From: Mycetocola lacteus
GTDB lineage: Bacteria > Actinomycetota > Actinomycetes > Actinomycetales > Microbacteriaceae
Length of the DNA stretch: 64,000 nt
Assembly: GCF_003667575.1 (NCBI RefSeq)
Contig: NZ_RCUY01000002.1
Location: 620,001 to 684,000 of the forward strand
Reading direction: 5' to 3'
The translations under genes were made by a program, and so were the position numbers. This document shows, piece by piece, positions 17,281 to 26,290 of this stretch. The notes under the pieces are model-generated. The model did not search any database. It saw only the letters and a program-made list of their open reading frames with translations, and had not been told where the DNA came from. How positions within the stretch are numbered: position 1 is the stretch's first letter; each line of letters begins with the position of its first letter.

Positions 17281-18029
17281 GCCTGGACACCGTTCTTGGT
17301 GAGGAAGGTGAAGGCGGTCTGCAGGCCCTCGAAGATGTCGCCGGCGTAGTCGTCGAACTCGACCACCGGGGTCGCGTGCGGGGCGGCGGCGATGATGCCG
17401 AGGACGTCCAGGACACCGGAACCGGCGGGCAGCTGGTTCTTGACGTCGCGGCTGGCGTCGCCATCCTTGATGTGCAGCAGGGAGACGCGCTCACCCAGTC
17501 GACCGAGCAGGTCGATCGGGTTCTGGCCGCCCACCTGGGCCCAGTAGGTGTCGATCTCGAGGGTCACACGCGGGTCGAGCAGGCTCGCCAGGTATTCGAT
17601 CGGGGAAACACCCTCGACCAGGCCCTCGGCCTCCCAGGCGTGGTTGTGGTAACCGGTGACGACACCGTGCTGGTCGGCGAGGTCGGCGGCGGCGTTGAGC
17701 TGGTCGGCAACCTTCTTGATCGCGTCGGCGTCACCGAAGTGCTCGGCGGGCAGGAAGGGCTCGATCACGGTGCCCACGCCGGCCTCGGCGGCGGCGGCGA
17801 AGGTGGCGGAGACATCGAGGCCCTTGCCCAGGAAGTTGGAGTGCGCACTCGGCACGGCGAGGCCGTACTCGGCAAACTCACGGATGTCGGCGACGCTGTC
17901 GGCGTTGAAGCCGAAGGTTTCGATCTGGGTGAAGCCGATCTCGGCAAGGCGGGTCAGGGTGGCGGCGCGGTCTTCGGCGAGCGCGTGACGCACCGAGTAC
18001 AGCTGGGCGGTGAGGTGGTTAGAAGTCAT
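17277..18029 (-). CDS. Sugar phosphate isomerase/epimerase family protein
   Basis: This 250-residue TIM-barrel protein opens with LTAQLYSVRHALAEDRAATL, typical of small sugar isomerase/epimerases. Likely metal-site segments are YHNHAWE, LEIDTYWAQVGG, LLHIKDGD and PVVEFDDYAGD. The ATG at 18029 is chosen because AAAGGA precedes it; the frame is open further upstream, but that extension would run into the operator. It is the first gene of the four-gene operon and lies 50 bases from a 10-bp inverted repeat shared with the divergent ROK gene. Confidence 0.87.
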   Translation of the reverse strand: MTSNHLTAQLYSVRHALAEDRAATLTRLAEIGFTQIETFGFNADSVADIREFAEYGLAVPSAHSNFLGKGLDVSATFAAAAEAGVGTVIEPFLPAEHFGDADAIKKVADQLNAAADLADQHGVVTGYHNHAWEAEGLVEGVSPIEYLASLLDPRVTLEIDTYWAQVGGQNPIDLLGRLGERVSLLHIKDGDASRDVKNQLPAGSGVLDVLGIIAAAPHATPVVEFDDYAGDIFEGLQTAFTFLTKNGVQA

Positions 18030-18078
18030 GATGATCCTTTTGCGGGGTGGATGGATGGGTCCGTGAAAACGAGCGTAC

Positions 18079-18110
18079 CGGACTTTTGCCCACAAACAAA
18101 CAAAAGTCCG
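18079..18110. promoter_or_regulatory. Inverted repeat, probable ROK repressor operator
   Basis: CGGACTTTTG at 18079-18088 and CAAAAGTCCG at 18101-18110 are perfect inverted repeats with a 12-base spacer. They lie midway between the sugar operon and the divergent ROK gene. TTTTG...CAAAA half-sites are in keeping with the A/T-rich operators of ROK-family repressors. Confidence 0.7.
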
Positions 18111-18195
18111 AAAAGTCTCGGAATTGGATTTCAGCGGCCCCTAGGACTCCGCCTCGCCGACCCGATAACCCGGACAAAACGGATAGACTCACGGC

Positions 18196-19467
18196 ATGAC
18201 CGCTGCCCCCTCTCCCGCGCCCACTCCCCCGGGTGCTCGGGAGAATGCGGGTTCAAGCGCGGCTCCACTCACCCCCTATATCCCCGGATATCCGGGCCCG
18301 CAGGCACTCCAGGTGAGCGGTGGCGTGGGTCAGGTTCTGCAGATTTTCAGGGACGGTAGCGCCCGCACCAAGGCGGAGATCGGCACCCTGACCGGGCTGG
18401 CCCGCTCGACCGTCTCGGCACGGGTGGACACCCTGATCGCCGCGGGCCTGCTGATCGACGCGGGCGAGGCCGAATCCTCCGGCGGACGTCCGCCCGCCCG
18501 CCTGCGCCTCAACGAGCGCGCCAGAATCGTGATCGCGGTTGAGCTCGGCGTCACCCACGGGCAGGTCGCCGTGGCCGACCTGTTTGGCACCATCCTCGGC
18601 GAGGAGCGCAGCGACCTGGTGATCGCCGACGGACCGGTCCCAGTCCTCGACTGGGTCATCGCCGCCGCGCACCGCCAGCTGGCCGCCGCGGGACACGAGG
18701 TCGCGGACATCCTGGGCATCGGGATCGGCGTACCGGGACCGGTCGAGCATGCCGCCGGTCTTCCGGTGGCCCCGCCGATTATGCCCGGGTGGGACCGTTT
18801 CGACATCACGGGTTACGTCGGGGCACGCCTGGCCGGGCCCGTATATGTGGACAATGACGTGAACCTGCTGGCCCTCGGCGAGCGCGCTCAGGAGTGGCCC
18901 GAGGTGCAGGATCTGGTCTATGTGAAGGTGTCCACCGGCGTGGGCGCGGGCATCATCAGCGGCGGCGCGCTGCGACGCGGGTCGCAGGGGGCCGCCGGGG
19001 ATCTGGGCCATGTGCGCATCCCGTTTGATCCCGAATCCGGCCGTGCGCCCGAGGATGAGCGTGATCTGGAGGCGCTCGTGGGTGCGGCGGCGCTGGCCGA
19101 ACTGCTGACCCCGGAACCAACGGCTCCGCGTACCCGCTCGGCCGTGCTGGAGCTGATCCAGGCGGGGGCCGATCCGGTTCCCGCGGTGCTGCATCAGGCC
19201 GGACGCGACGTGGGTGCGGCGCTGGCCACGGTGATCAGCCTGCTCAACCCCTCGCACGTGGTGGTCGGGGGCAGCGTGGGCGCGGCCTCCCCCGATCTGC
19301 TGGCGGGAGTTCGGGAGATCGTCGAGTCGCGCAGCATCGCGCTCTCCAGCCAGGACCTGCACATCATCCCCTCGCGTTCGGGTGATCGCGGCGGCACGCT
19401 CGGGGCCGCCCAGATGGTGCTGGGATATGTCCTGGCCCCGGCCAGCATCGACGCCCTGACTGCATGA
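18196..19467 (+). CDS. ROK family transcriptional regulator
   Basis: This 423-residue protein has a winged helix-turn-helix at about residues 45-90 (KAEIGTLTGLARSTVSARVD) followed by a sugar-kinase-like ROK domain with IGIGVPGPVEHA and the GAAGDLGHVRI motif. The usual cysteine cluster (CxCGxxGC) that binds zinc after the GHV motif is absent; PFDPESGRAPEDERDLE stands there instead, so zinc binding is probably lost. It is divergent from the sugar operon and likely represses it until a sugar inducer binds. Its stop overlaps the next gene by ATGA. Confidence 0.88.
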   Translation: MTAAPSPAPTPPGARENAGSSAAPLTPYIPGYPGPQALQVSGGVGQVLQIFRDGSARTKAEIGTLTGLARSTVSARVDTLIAAGLLIDAGEAESSGGRPPARLRLNERARIVIAVELGVTHGQVAVADLFGTILGEERSDLVIADGPVPVLDWVIAAAHRQLAAAGHEVADILGIGIGVPGPVEHAAGLPVAPPIMPGWDRFDITGYVGARLAGPVYVDNDVNLLALGERAQEWPEVQDLVYVKVSTGVGAGIISGGALRRGSQGAAGDLGHVRIPFDPESGRAPEDERDLEALVGAAALAELLTPEPTAPRTRSAVLELIQAGADPVPAVLHQAGRDVGAALATVISLLNPSHVVVGGSVGAASPDLLAGVREIVESRSIALSSQDLHIIPSRSGDRGGTLGAAQMVLGYVLAPASIDALTA

Positions 19468-19850
19468 GCACCCTCGATCACGCGCAGTACGCGCACTGGG
19501 ATGCGGTGGCCTGCGCCCTCCCCGGTGCCGATGCGACCTATCCGTTTGGGCCGGACGCCCGGGTGTTCCGAGTGCTCGGCAAAATGTTCGGGATGATCTC
19601 CGAGGCGCGCTCCCCGCTCTGGCTCACCCTCAAGGTGGATCCGGTCCGCGGCGACCTGCTGTGCCGCGACTTCCCGGCAATCACGCCCGGTTATCACATG
19701 AATAAGCGGCACTGGATCACCGTGGTGTTGGATGAGAGCGTCCCGCCCGACCTGATCGAGGACCTGATCGTGGAGGCGCATGAGCGCGCGGCCGCGGGCC
19801 TCACCCGGGCCGACAGGATTCGGTTAGCCGCGCTGGCCGGCGAAGATTAG
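19464..19850 (+). CDS. MmcQ/YjbR family DNA-binding-like protein
   Basis: This small 128-residue protein matches the MmcQ/YjbR (CyaY-like fold) family: TYPFGPDARVFRVLGKMFGMI, then LTLKVDP, and a C-terminal NKRHWITVVLD segment with the conserved K/R-H-W. The family is loosely described as DNA-binding but has no firm biochemical role. Translation is coupled to the ROK regulator through an ATGA overlap. No link to sugar metabolism is evident. Confidence 0.85.
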   Translation: MSTLDHAQYAHWDAVACALPGADATYPFGPDARVFRVLGKMFGMISEARSPLWLTLKVDPVRGDLLCRDFPAITPGYHMNKRHWITVVLDESVPPDLIEDLIVEAHERAAAGLTRADRIRLAALAGED

Positions 19851-20039
19851 CCTGCCGACCTCTTAGCCCGCCACACTCACCGAGACAAAGCTGAGGTTTT
19901 CGTCACGATTCGCAGACGCCCACAAGGATCTGATGCGGCAATGCTATCCACCAATCAGCCTCCCTCGCTGTCATCGGGTGCCGCTACGATCGCTTTAACG
20001 AAGTATTTCCTCCATCTGACACAGATTGTAGGTTAAGCG

Positions 20040-21296
20040 ATGGATAGCCCAATACAGGTACCCGAGACTTTTGGTTCAGCGAATGACCTTCCGACTGTAC
20101 GTGAACTCCGCGATGACTTACAGGGCCTTCAATCAGTCAGATTACTGTTGAACCGAAAACAGAAAGCGGAGATCAAGGACCTCGAATCTCGAGTTGAAGA
20201 GATTGTTGAAATTGTAGATGGTTTCTACCAACTTCTCGGATCGCGTAACTGGGTCTACCACGAAGACCTAAATCTACCGTCCATGCACGTAGTTGTATCC
20301 GCCGAAACCCCAGCGGCCGCAGAGCAGGAGCTGATCCGCTATTACAAAGACCGTGACGCGATGAAGTATCCTCTGCTTCGGCTCAACCGTCTGGAAGCCA
20401 TCCGCCCTCGCCTCTCTCTCGTTGAAAAAGCGTATGAAGATTACCAAGCAGGTCGATATTACGCCACCGTCCTCCTCCTAATCGCGGTTATGGACGGCAC
20501 CGTGAATGACGTCGACCAGGCTCAACGCCGGGGCCTCCACGCGCGAGAAGAGGAAGAGATGGTCGCCTGGGACAGTGTCACTTCCCACCATCACGGCCTC
20601 AAACACGCCCATTCTTCATTTACTAAATCGTTCCGCAAGACAACCACTGATGAAGTCACTGAGCTGTACCGCAATGGGATTGTGCATGGAACGATAGTTA
20701 ACTTCGATAACGTCATCGTCGCCACTAAGGCGCTAAACCGACTATTCGCCGTGACAGATTGGGCAATTAGCCTCGTTGAACATGCTGAGCCCAAACCTCA
20801 GGATCCTACGCTACGGGAGATCCTTCAAAAAATGGCCCAGACACAACGCGATCTGAAGGCTATCGAGGCGTTTTCACCAACCGAACAAGTGGTTCACGAT
20901 TCTCTAAGCGATGAAGATGAAGTCATCACAGTTGCTCGAGATTTCCTCGTTTCGTGGCAGAAGAAGAATTATGGGGCTTTAGGCCAGGCCTTTATGAAAT
21001 TCGGGCCAGTGTCAAGCTCCGTCGGCCAGGCAGCTGGAGAAGCAAAAAATCTCTATCGAGAATTCAATCTCACAGATTTCACTATCAATCAGATCAACCA
21101 CACCGCCGCATGCGTTGCGCTCGTAATAACTGACCTAAGAGTCAATGGAGATCTAAAAAGTGTCGAGTTGCGATGGGTTCACTCAAATGATCAAGGAGAA
21201 ACGACTCTACCTGGGCAAGGCGGGTCTTGGCATTTGGCCCCTTACGGGCCAACGATGTTTATTGATCAAGGTGACGTCGACAACAGCGGCGACTAG
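20040..21296 (+). CDS. Probable HEPN-domain protein with C-terminal NTF2-like domain
   Basis: This 418-residue soluble protein is encoded by DNA visibly richer in A/T than its neighbours, which suggests transfer. Residues 105-245 are helical and contain YRNGIVHG, an R-x4-H motif (R211, H216) of the type found in HEPN ribonucleases and related apoptosis/defence proteins. Residues 310-410 (VARDFLVSWQKKNYGALGQAF, then alternating strands) look like an NTF2/SnoaL-like fold. Residues 35-60 could form a coiled coil. It is flanked by about 190 and 270 bases of non-coding sequence and has no partner gene. The HEPN assignment rests on motif reading only. Confidence 0.6.
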   Translation: MDSPIQVPETFGSANDLPTVRELRDDLQGLQSVRLLLNRKQKAEIKDLESRVEEIVEIVDGFYQLLGSRNWVYHEDLNLPSMHVVVSAETPAAAEQELIRYYKDRDAMKYPLLRLNRLEAIRPRLSLVEKAYEDYQAGRYYATVLLLIAVMDGTVNDVDQAQRRGLHAREEEEMVAWDSVTSHHHGLKHAHSSFTKSFRKTTTDEVTELYRNGIVHGTIVNFDNVIVATKALNRLFAVTDWAISLVEHAEPKPQDPTLREILQKMAQTQRDLKAIEAFSPTEQVVHDSLSDEDEVITVARDFLVSWQKKNYGALGQAFMKFGPVSSSVGQAAGEAKNLYREFNLTDFTINQINHTAACVALVITDLRVNGDLKSVELRWVHSNDQGETTLPGQGGSWHLAPYGPTMFIDQGDVDNSGD

Positions 21297-21566
21297 CGCT
21301 AGGAATCCAGCCGCTGCTGGGATATCTCCGTATCATGCTAGCTAGTCATACACATCGAATATTCGCAAAGCACTAGTTTGTTGATGCAGACCGGAAAAGT
21401 ACCGGGACATAGTCACTTCTGCATCGCCCACGGTGTAATTGCACTCCAGTCAGCCTCACTCTGACCATAGGTTTTGGCGTTATTTTCTCGGCAAGCCGCT
21501 AGCCAATCAGCTTTGTGATCCGACTTGCCTATCGGCATCAACATTCCGGCTGCATCCCCGAGGACG

Positions 21567-22217
21567 CTATTCCACCGCCCCCACCGACACGAACCCGAAG
21601 CCCTCGTCGACGATCGTTGCGGCCCCGGCCGTATGCGCGGCGATTCGTTCGGCGGCGACCTCGCGGTCCTCGGGCGGGATGCCCAGGCGCAGGGTCACCG
21701 CGGCCCCGTATTCGACCTCGCCGATGCTCCATCCGCGGCGCAGCGCCTCGGCCTCGACGACGGCCGCGGTGGAGTAGTCGAGCGTCACGGCAATGCGTTC
21801 GCGCGGCTCGAAGCGCAGGATCTTGGCGTGCGTAACCGCCTCGGCCACCGCCGCCCGGTACGCGCGGGTGAGCCCGCCGGCCCCGAGCAGGATGCCGCCG
21901 AAGTAGCGCACCACGATGGCCACCACAAAGGTCAGCTCGGACCCGTCGATCGCGTCCAGCATCGGCGCCCCGGCGGTTCCCGAGGGCTCCCCATCATCGT
22001 TGCTGCGCTTGAGCTGGCCGCGCTCGCCGAGCACAAACGCGGTGCAGTGGTGCCGGGCTTTGGGATGCAGGGCGCGGACCCGGGCGATTTCGGCGCGGGC
22101 CTCCTCCTCATCGGCCACCGGCGTCAAGAAGCAGATAAACCGGGAACGCTTGATCTCCTGTTCGGTCTCCACCGGCGCGGCAATTGTCCGATATCCGGGA
22201 GGCACAAACGTGGTCAT
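21567..22217 (-). CDS. YigZ/IMPACT family protein
   Basis: This 216-residue protein has the YigZ signature: KRSRFICFLTPVADEEEA, HHCTAFVLGE, NDDGEPSGTAGAPML and VVRYFGGILLGAGGLTRAY. The N-terminal UPF0029/IMPACT domain is followed by a ferredoxin-like C-terminal domain. The cellular role of YigZ is unsettled; eukaryotic IMPACT acts in translational control. It is a single gene, divergent from the large HEAT-like gene with about 50 bases between starts. Confidence 0.92.
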   Translation of the reverse strand: MTTFVPPGYRTIAAPVETEQEIKRSRFICFLTPVADEEEARAEIARVRALHPKARHHCTAFVLGERGQLKRSNDDGEPSGTAGAPMLDAIDGSELTFVVAIVVRYFGGILLGAGGLTRAYRAAVAEAVTHAKILRFEPRERIAVTLDYSTAAVVEAEALRRGWSIGEVEYGAAVTLRLGIPPEDREVAAERIAAHTAGAATIVDEGFGFVSVGAVE

Positions 22218-22269
22218 GATTCCAGGCTAGTACGTGGACCCGAACCGCCAAGCCCGTTAGGCTGACCGC

Positions 22270-25200
22270 ATGATCGCAGACGAGCTGCTGGACCTGATCG
22301 ACCGCCTCGCCCCGGCGGATGCGCGGCGAGAAATCGCGCGCCTGGCACGCGAGCTGGATGCGGAGGCGCTCGGTACGCTGTGCGCCAAGCTGTTCGAGCG
22401 GGAGCTGTGGGGTGGCGAGGTCGCGGTGGATCTGGCCCGCGAGGCCCGCCTGATCCCCGCGCTGGCGACGGCACTCACGCACCCGGATGCGCGGGTACGC
22501 ATCCGGGCAATCACCGCACTGCCACGTTGCGCCGACGCGACCGCCGAGACTGTCCTCGACGCCTACGCACGGGCCAGTGCACGAGAGCGCCGCGCCCTCC
22601 TGCGTGCGGTCCGCGCCCTCCACCGCACCGACCTCGCCGACGCCCTGCTGCAGGCGGCCCTGGACTCCGAGCGGATCGAGGATGCCCGCACGGTGCTTCC
22701 GGCGGCCTCCCCCACCCGTGCCGAGCAGCACCTGGGCACACTGCTGCCGGGCAGCGCGCGGCCCGAGCGGATCGCCCGAGCACATCCGAAAGCTTCGGTG
22801 CAGATCCTGCTGGAGAGCCTGGACTGGACGCCCCACGAAGCCCGAGATGCCACCTGGGATCGGCTCACCCCGGCGCTGGTGGCCGCGCTGGCCGAGATCG
22901 CTCGCCGAGTGGACGCCCGCGCGACGACGCCGGGCCTGCTACCCGCGATCTTGGCGGCGGTATCGAGCCATGCACCCCGAGAGGGCTGGACCGATACCCA
23001 CGCACCGCTCTGGAACGCGCTGCTGCGTGCCGATCCCGACCAAACGCTACCCCTGCTTGCCCGGGCCCGCCTCCACCCGTACCGTCCGGCGCTTCCCGCG
23101 CGGGACATCGCACGGGAGCTGATCGCGCGAGCCTCGGACCCCCTGCACGATCTCCTTGCCGCCCAGCTGGGTGAGCCTCGGCCCACCGCGCTGGCCACTC
23201 GGCTGCTCACCTCGGCCGCCCCCGAGGACGCGCGCGCGATCCTGCGCACGCTGATCGAACGCGGGGTGGCGCTCCCTGCGCGCGGCTGGACGGGTGAGCA
23301 CCTCCTGCCCGCGGCCGCACGGATGAGCGCGGCCCAGGCAGGCAACCCCGAGTCGGATATCGCCTGGCTGCCGCTTGCAGCGGCCGAGGAACGTCTCGAT
23401 GCGCGGCTCCGTAGCTCCATCGCCGAGGTCCGAGCCCAGGCCTATCGGGAGCTCCTCGGGGCGGCCGTTCTGGACCCCGGGGCCGACCTCTCTGCGCTGC
23501 TGCACAGACTCGACAGGCTCGGCAGCGAGCGCGGCACCGTCCGGCTGGCCGCACTCGATGCACTCTGCTCGGCCCCCGCATCACGGCTTGCCCGTGTCAC
23601 CGAAGAGTCCCTGTATCCGCTGGTTCACGCGGCCCTGATCGCTCCCGACCGTGACCCGGGCACCCTCTCGGTCCTGGCCAGGCTCTCAATCAGGATTCTG
23701 ACCGGCACCGACAACACATCCTCGCTCGGGTGGCGAATGGTGGATGCAATCGCCAAGGTGAACCCCCTGGCATTCCCCCTGGACCGGATCGCCAATCCCC
23801 TGCGCGATCTCCTCGTGGATCGGATTCTCCCCCGGGTGTCCTCCACCGAAACGCTCGTTCAACTCGCGTGGGAGACCCCCGCGCATCCGGGCCTCGATAC
23901 GGCTCTGCTGGCCGCCATCCGGGCCACGGATCCCGACGACATCTTCGAGTTTTCCCCGCTGATCGGGGCCTGGTTGCGGGATCGGAGGACGCGAGTGGTA
24001 CGGGTGCGGGCGCTGCTGGATGATCCACGCCTTGACCGGGACTCGCTCCTCGGCCAAGCCGGCGTGCAGGCGGTACTCACCCACGCCGGAAGCGACCTGC
24101 TGGCCCAAGTCGCCGGTGCCGCGGCCAGCGAACCCGACACCGGGCGTTCGGGCCGCTGGGGATCCTCCGCCCGCACGCTGGTGGCCTCGGCCTATGATGC
24201 GACCCTGCGCGAAGCCGCGGATAACGAATTTGTGCGCCTGGCAGCCCTGGGCTCACTGTCCCGTATTCCGGGGCACGGACTGGCAACCCTGCGCCAGGCC
24301 GCGCTGGCCCCCGAAACACTCATCGAATCAGACGAGGACGATTCGGTGATTGCCGCCGAGCGCCTCCGCGGCCGAGCGCTCGCGCTGCTGGGTGCACGCA
24401 CCGAGGATGTCGGTGCCGACGACGTGCTGTGCGCGATCCTCTCGGGCGATGCCGTTGAGGCCGCCGACCCCGAGGCCGCCGATCCCGGCGCGAACGGGGC
24501 CAGCGCGAACGGGGCCGGCGCAAACGAGTCCGGCGCAAGCGGGGCCGAGGCAAACCGGACCAGCGCAAATGGGGCCGATGCAAACGGGGCCGGCATGCCC
24601 GCGCCCGTATCCGCGTCCGGCGCCCTCCGTCGTGTGGCCGGTTCCGCGCTCATTCGCCGCACCGGGACGCTGACCGCCGCCCACACCGCCGAACTCCTCA
24701 CCCGCATCGACGCGGCCGCCACCGGCGTCTCCACCCGACGCTTCGCCCTGGCGGCGCTTGACCGTGCCGGCACTGCCGATCACGCGGCCCGCCGTCTGAG
24801 CATCCTGGGGCCACAGCCGCACCCGGATCTACGCTGGCGAGCCATCGACCTGGCTCTGGCCCACCCCGAGGCACGTACCGAGCGCGCGTTCGTTCGTGCC
24901 GAGCTAGCGCGGCCGCACTCCCCCGAGGATTCCGAACATGCAGGCGCTCGTCTCGCCGCCATCTCCTCCGCCACCCTCTCGCCCGCTGCCCGCGCAGAGG
25001 CGCTGCGTGCGGCTATCGACGTGGTGAAAACCACGGGCGTCTGGGCACCCTCCTCCCTCACGCTGATCCGGATCTGGGCACCGCACCAGCGGGACCTAGC
25101 CGATACCTTCTGGCACGCGGTTGCCCGCGCCCCCGAGGACGTCCCCGCCGGGGCCGCGGCGGTCACGGCCACACTCCTGGCCGCCGGGCACACCGAGGGT

Positions 25201-25779
25201 GCGGCCGACGCGCTGCTGACGCTCGCCCGAAACCGTGGATCACGCCTTGCGCTCCTGCAGATCCTGGATCCCGACGCCCTGGTGGCAAGCGCGCCGCTCC
25301 CCGATTCGGCCGTCACCACGCTTCTGAGCATCGCCCGGTCCCTCTCGGCCACGGGCGAACATGCGCGGATCGCCTCCCGGACGGTGTGGGCGCTGACGGC
25401 CGCGGGCACGCTGGAACCCGATCGGGTCGCCGCGGCCCTGGCCGAAACCCTGGCCGGACGCGCATCGATCGCCGCCGAGCTGGTCGACTCCGCCGCGAGT
25501 CGCGCCCTCCTCGACCATCCCGACCGAGCCCTGGCCCTCGCGGACCTGCTGAGCGCGGGTGATTCCGCCGCCCAGATCGTCGCCGTGGACCTGCTCGCCG
25601 CGTGCATCGCAGGCACCCGCAAGTCCGATGTAACCATTGTCCTGTTGCGCGATGTGCTCCCCCGGCTGGCCCCGGAACCGCGCGAGCGCGCCCTCGACGC
25701 GCTCGCTCGGGCCACCCAGCCGGGCGTTTTTGCCGGATCGAATCCACACCTGCCGATGCGGATCAGTCCCGGATTCTAA
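22270..25779 (+). CDS. Very large HEAT-repeat-like protein of unknown function
   Basis: This 1169-residue, alanine- and leucine-rich protein has helical repeats along most of its length (for example ALATALTHPDARVRIRAITA near the N-terminus), as in HEAT/ARM solenoids. No membrane segment, signal peptide or enzymatic motif is visible. At about residues 735-780 the solenoid is interrupted by a low-complexity linker of Ala, Asn, Gly and Ser (repeats such as GANGASANGAGAN) encoded by near-repeats at 24487-24600. The gene is monocistronic. A scaffold or protein-binding role is plausible but not shown. Confidence 0.8.
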   Translation: MIADELLDLIDRLAPADARREIARLARELDAEALGTLCAKLFERELWGGEVAVDLAREARLIPALATALTHPDARVRIRAITALPRCADATAETVLDAYARASARERRALLRAVRALHRTDLADALLQAALDSERIEDARTVLPAASPTRAEQHLGTLLPGSARPERIARAHPKASVQILLESLDWTPHEARDATWDRLTPALVAALAEIARRVDARATTPGLLPAILAAVSSHAPREGWTDTHAPLWNALLRADPDQTLPLLARARLHPYRPALPARDIARELIARASDPLHDLLAAQLGEPRPTALATRLLTSAAPEDARAILRTLIERGVALPARGWTGEHLLPAAARMSAAQAGNPESDIAWLPLAAAEERLDARLRSSIAEVRAQAYRELLGAAVLDPGADLSALLHRLDRLGSERGTVRLAALDALCSAPASRLARVTEESLYPLVHAALIAPDRDPGTLSVLARLSIRILTGTDNTSSLGWRMVDAIAKVNPLAFPLDRIANPLRDLLVDRILPRVSSTETLVQLAWETPAHPGLDTALLAAIRATDPDDIFEFSPLIGAWLRDRRTRVVRVRALLDDPRLDRDSLLGQAGVQAVLTHAGSDLLAQVAGAAASEPDTGRSGRWGSSARTLVASAYDATLREAADNEFVRLAALGSLSRIPGHGLATLRQAALAPETLIESDEDDSVIAAERLRGRALALLGARTEDVGADDVLCAILSGDAVEAADPEAADPGANGASANGAGANESGASGAEANRTSANGADANGAGMPAPVSASGALRRVAGSALIRRTGTLTAAHTAELLTRIDAAATGVSTRRFALAALDRAGTADHAARRLSILGPQPHPDLRWRAIDLALAHPEARTERAFVRAELARPHSPEDSEHAGARLAAISSATLSPAARAEALRAAIDVVKTTGVWAPSSLTLIRIWAPHQRDLADTFWHAVARAPEDVPAGAAAVTATLLAAGHTEGAADALLTLARNRGSRLALLQILDPDALVASAPLPDSAVTTLLSIARSLSATGEHARIASRTVWALTAAGTLEPDRVAAALAETLAGRASIAAELVDSAASRALLDHPDRALALADLLSAGDSAAQIVAVDLLAACIAGTRKSDVTIVLLRDVLPRLAPEPRERALDALARATQPGVFAGSNPHLPMRISPGF

Positions 25780-25813
25780 GGGTGTACGCGGGTCGCACGA
25801 ATATCCATTAGGC

Positions 25814-25827
25814 TACTTAGGTAACCC
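25814..25827 (+). promoter_or_regulatory. Iron-box-like motif upstream of the DUF2470 gene
   Basis: TACTTAGGTAACCC lies 23 bases upstream of the start codon and overlaps the probable promoter (TAGGCT just before it). The reverse complement of the same motif, with one change, lies upstream of the heme oxygenase gene. TTAGGT/AACC half-sites resemble DtxR/IdeR iron boxes, but the full consensus is not met. Confidence 0.45.
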
Positions 25828-25849
25828 TTACTCTTTCGGAGGATCCGCC

Positions 25850-26155
25850 ATGAGCGCCTTTGTTTTTGCCCCGGAGATCGTCGCGGGTGTCCTGCACCAC
25901 ATGAACGACGACCACAACGACGATAACCTCCTGATCGCGCGCGCCTTCGGCGACCGCGGCGCTACCGGTTCGATTATGACCGCGCTGGATGGCGACGGCG
26001 GCACCTGGAGCATCACCGTGGATGGCGCACCCCGCGACCTCACCGTGAAGTGGAGCACCTCGATCACCGAGCGTCCGGAGATCCGCCGCGAGATCGTGGT
26101 GCTCTACGATCTGGCCTGCGCCGAGCTGGGCCTGGAACCGCGCGCCCACGCCTAG
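25850..26155 (+). CDS. DUF2470 domain-containing protein (haem utilisation associated)
   Basis: This 101-residue protein contains HHMNDDHNDDNLLIARAF, the conserved His/Asp-rich helix of the DUF2470 domain, which occurs alone or fused to FMN-binding haem utilisation proteins (HugZ/HutZ type). The ATG at 25850 is preceded by CGGAGGA. It lies directly upstream of the heme oxygenase gene, which has its own promoter with a similar motif. A role in haem iron acquisition is inferred from the domain and the neighbour. Confidence 0.85.
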   Translation: MSAFVFAPEIVAGVLHHMNDDHNDDNLLIARAFGDRGATGSIMTALDGDGGTWSITVDGAPRDLTVKWSTSITERPEIRREIVVLYDLACAELGLEPRAHA

Positions 26156-26164
26156 TCCGAATCC

Positions 26165-26181
26165 CGGCCGAAAAACGGCCG
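26165..26181. terminator. Short hairpin after the DUF2470 gene
   Basis: CGGCCG at 26165-26170 and again at 26176-26181 form a 6-bp stem around AAAAA. It separates DUF2470 from the heme oxygenase promoter. Confidence 0.5.
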
Positions 26182-26200
26182 AGAAATCACCCAGGACATC

Positions 26201-26235
26201 TTGCCGACACAGTGCCGGTATGGGTAACCTAAGTA
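26201..26235 (+). promoter_or_regulatory. Candidate promoter and iron box of heme oxygenase
   Basis: TTGCCG (26201-26206) and TAACCT (26225-26230) are spaced by 18 bases. GGGTAACCTAAGTA at 26222-26235 overlaps the -10 element and is the inverted counterpart of the motif in front of DUF2470. Such a position would suit repression by an iron-loaded DtxR-type regulator. Confidence 0.45.
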
Positions 26236-26290
26236 AATGAGCCGCCTTCGGCTCCCCTTCCCCACTCTTCATGTAAATCCGGAGCGTCTC

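Noticed and set aside
24487..24600. Short direct repeats in the HEAT-like gene taken for an insertion
   Set aside because: They stay in frame and encode a low-complexity linker, so they belong to the gene.
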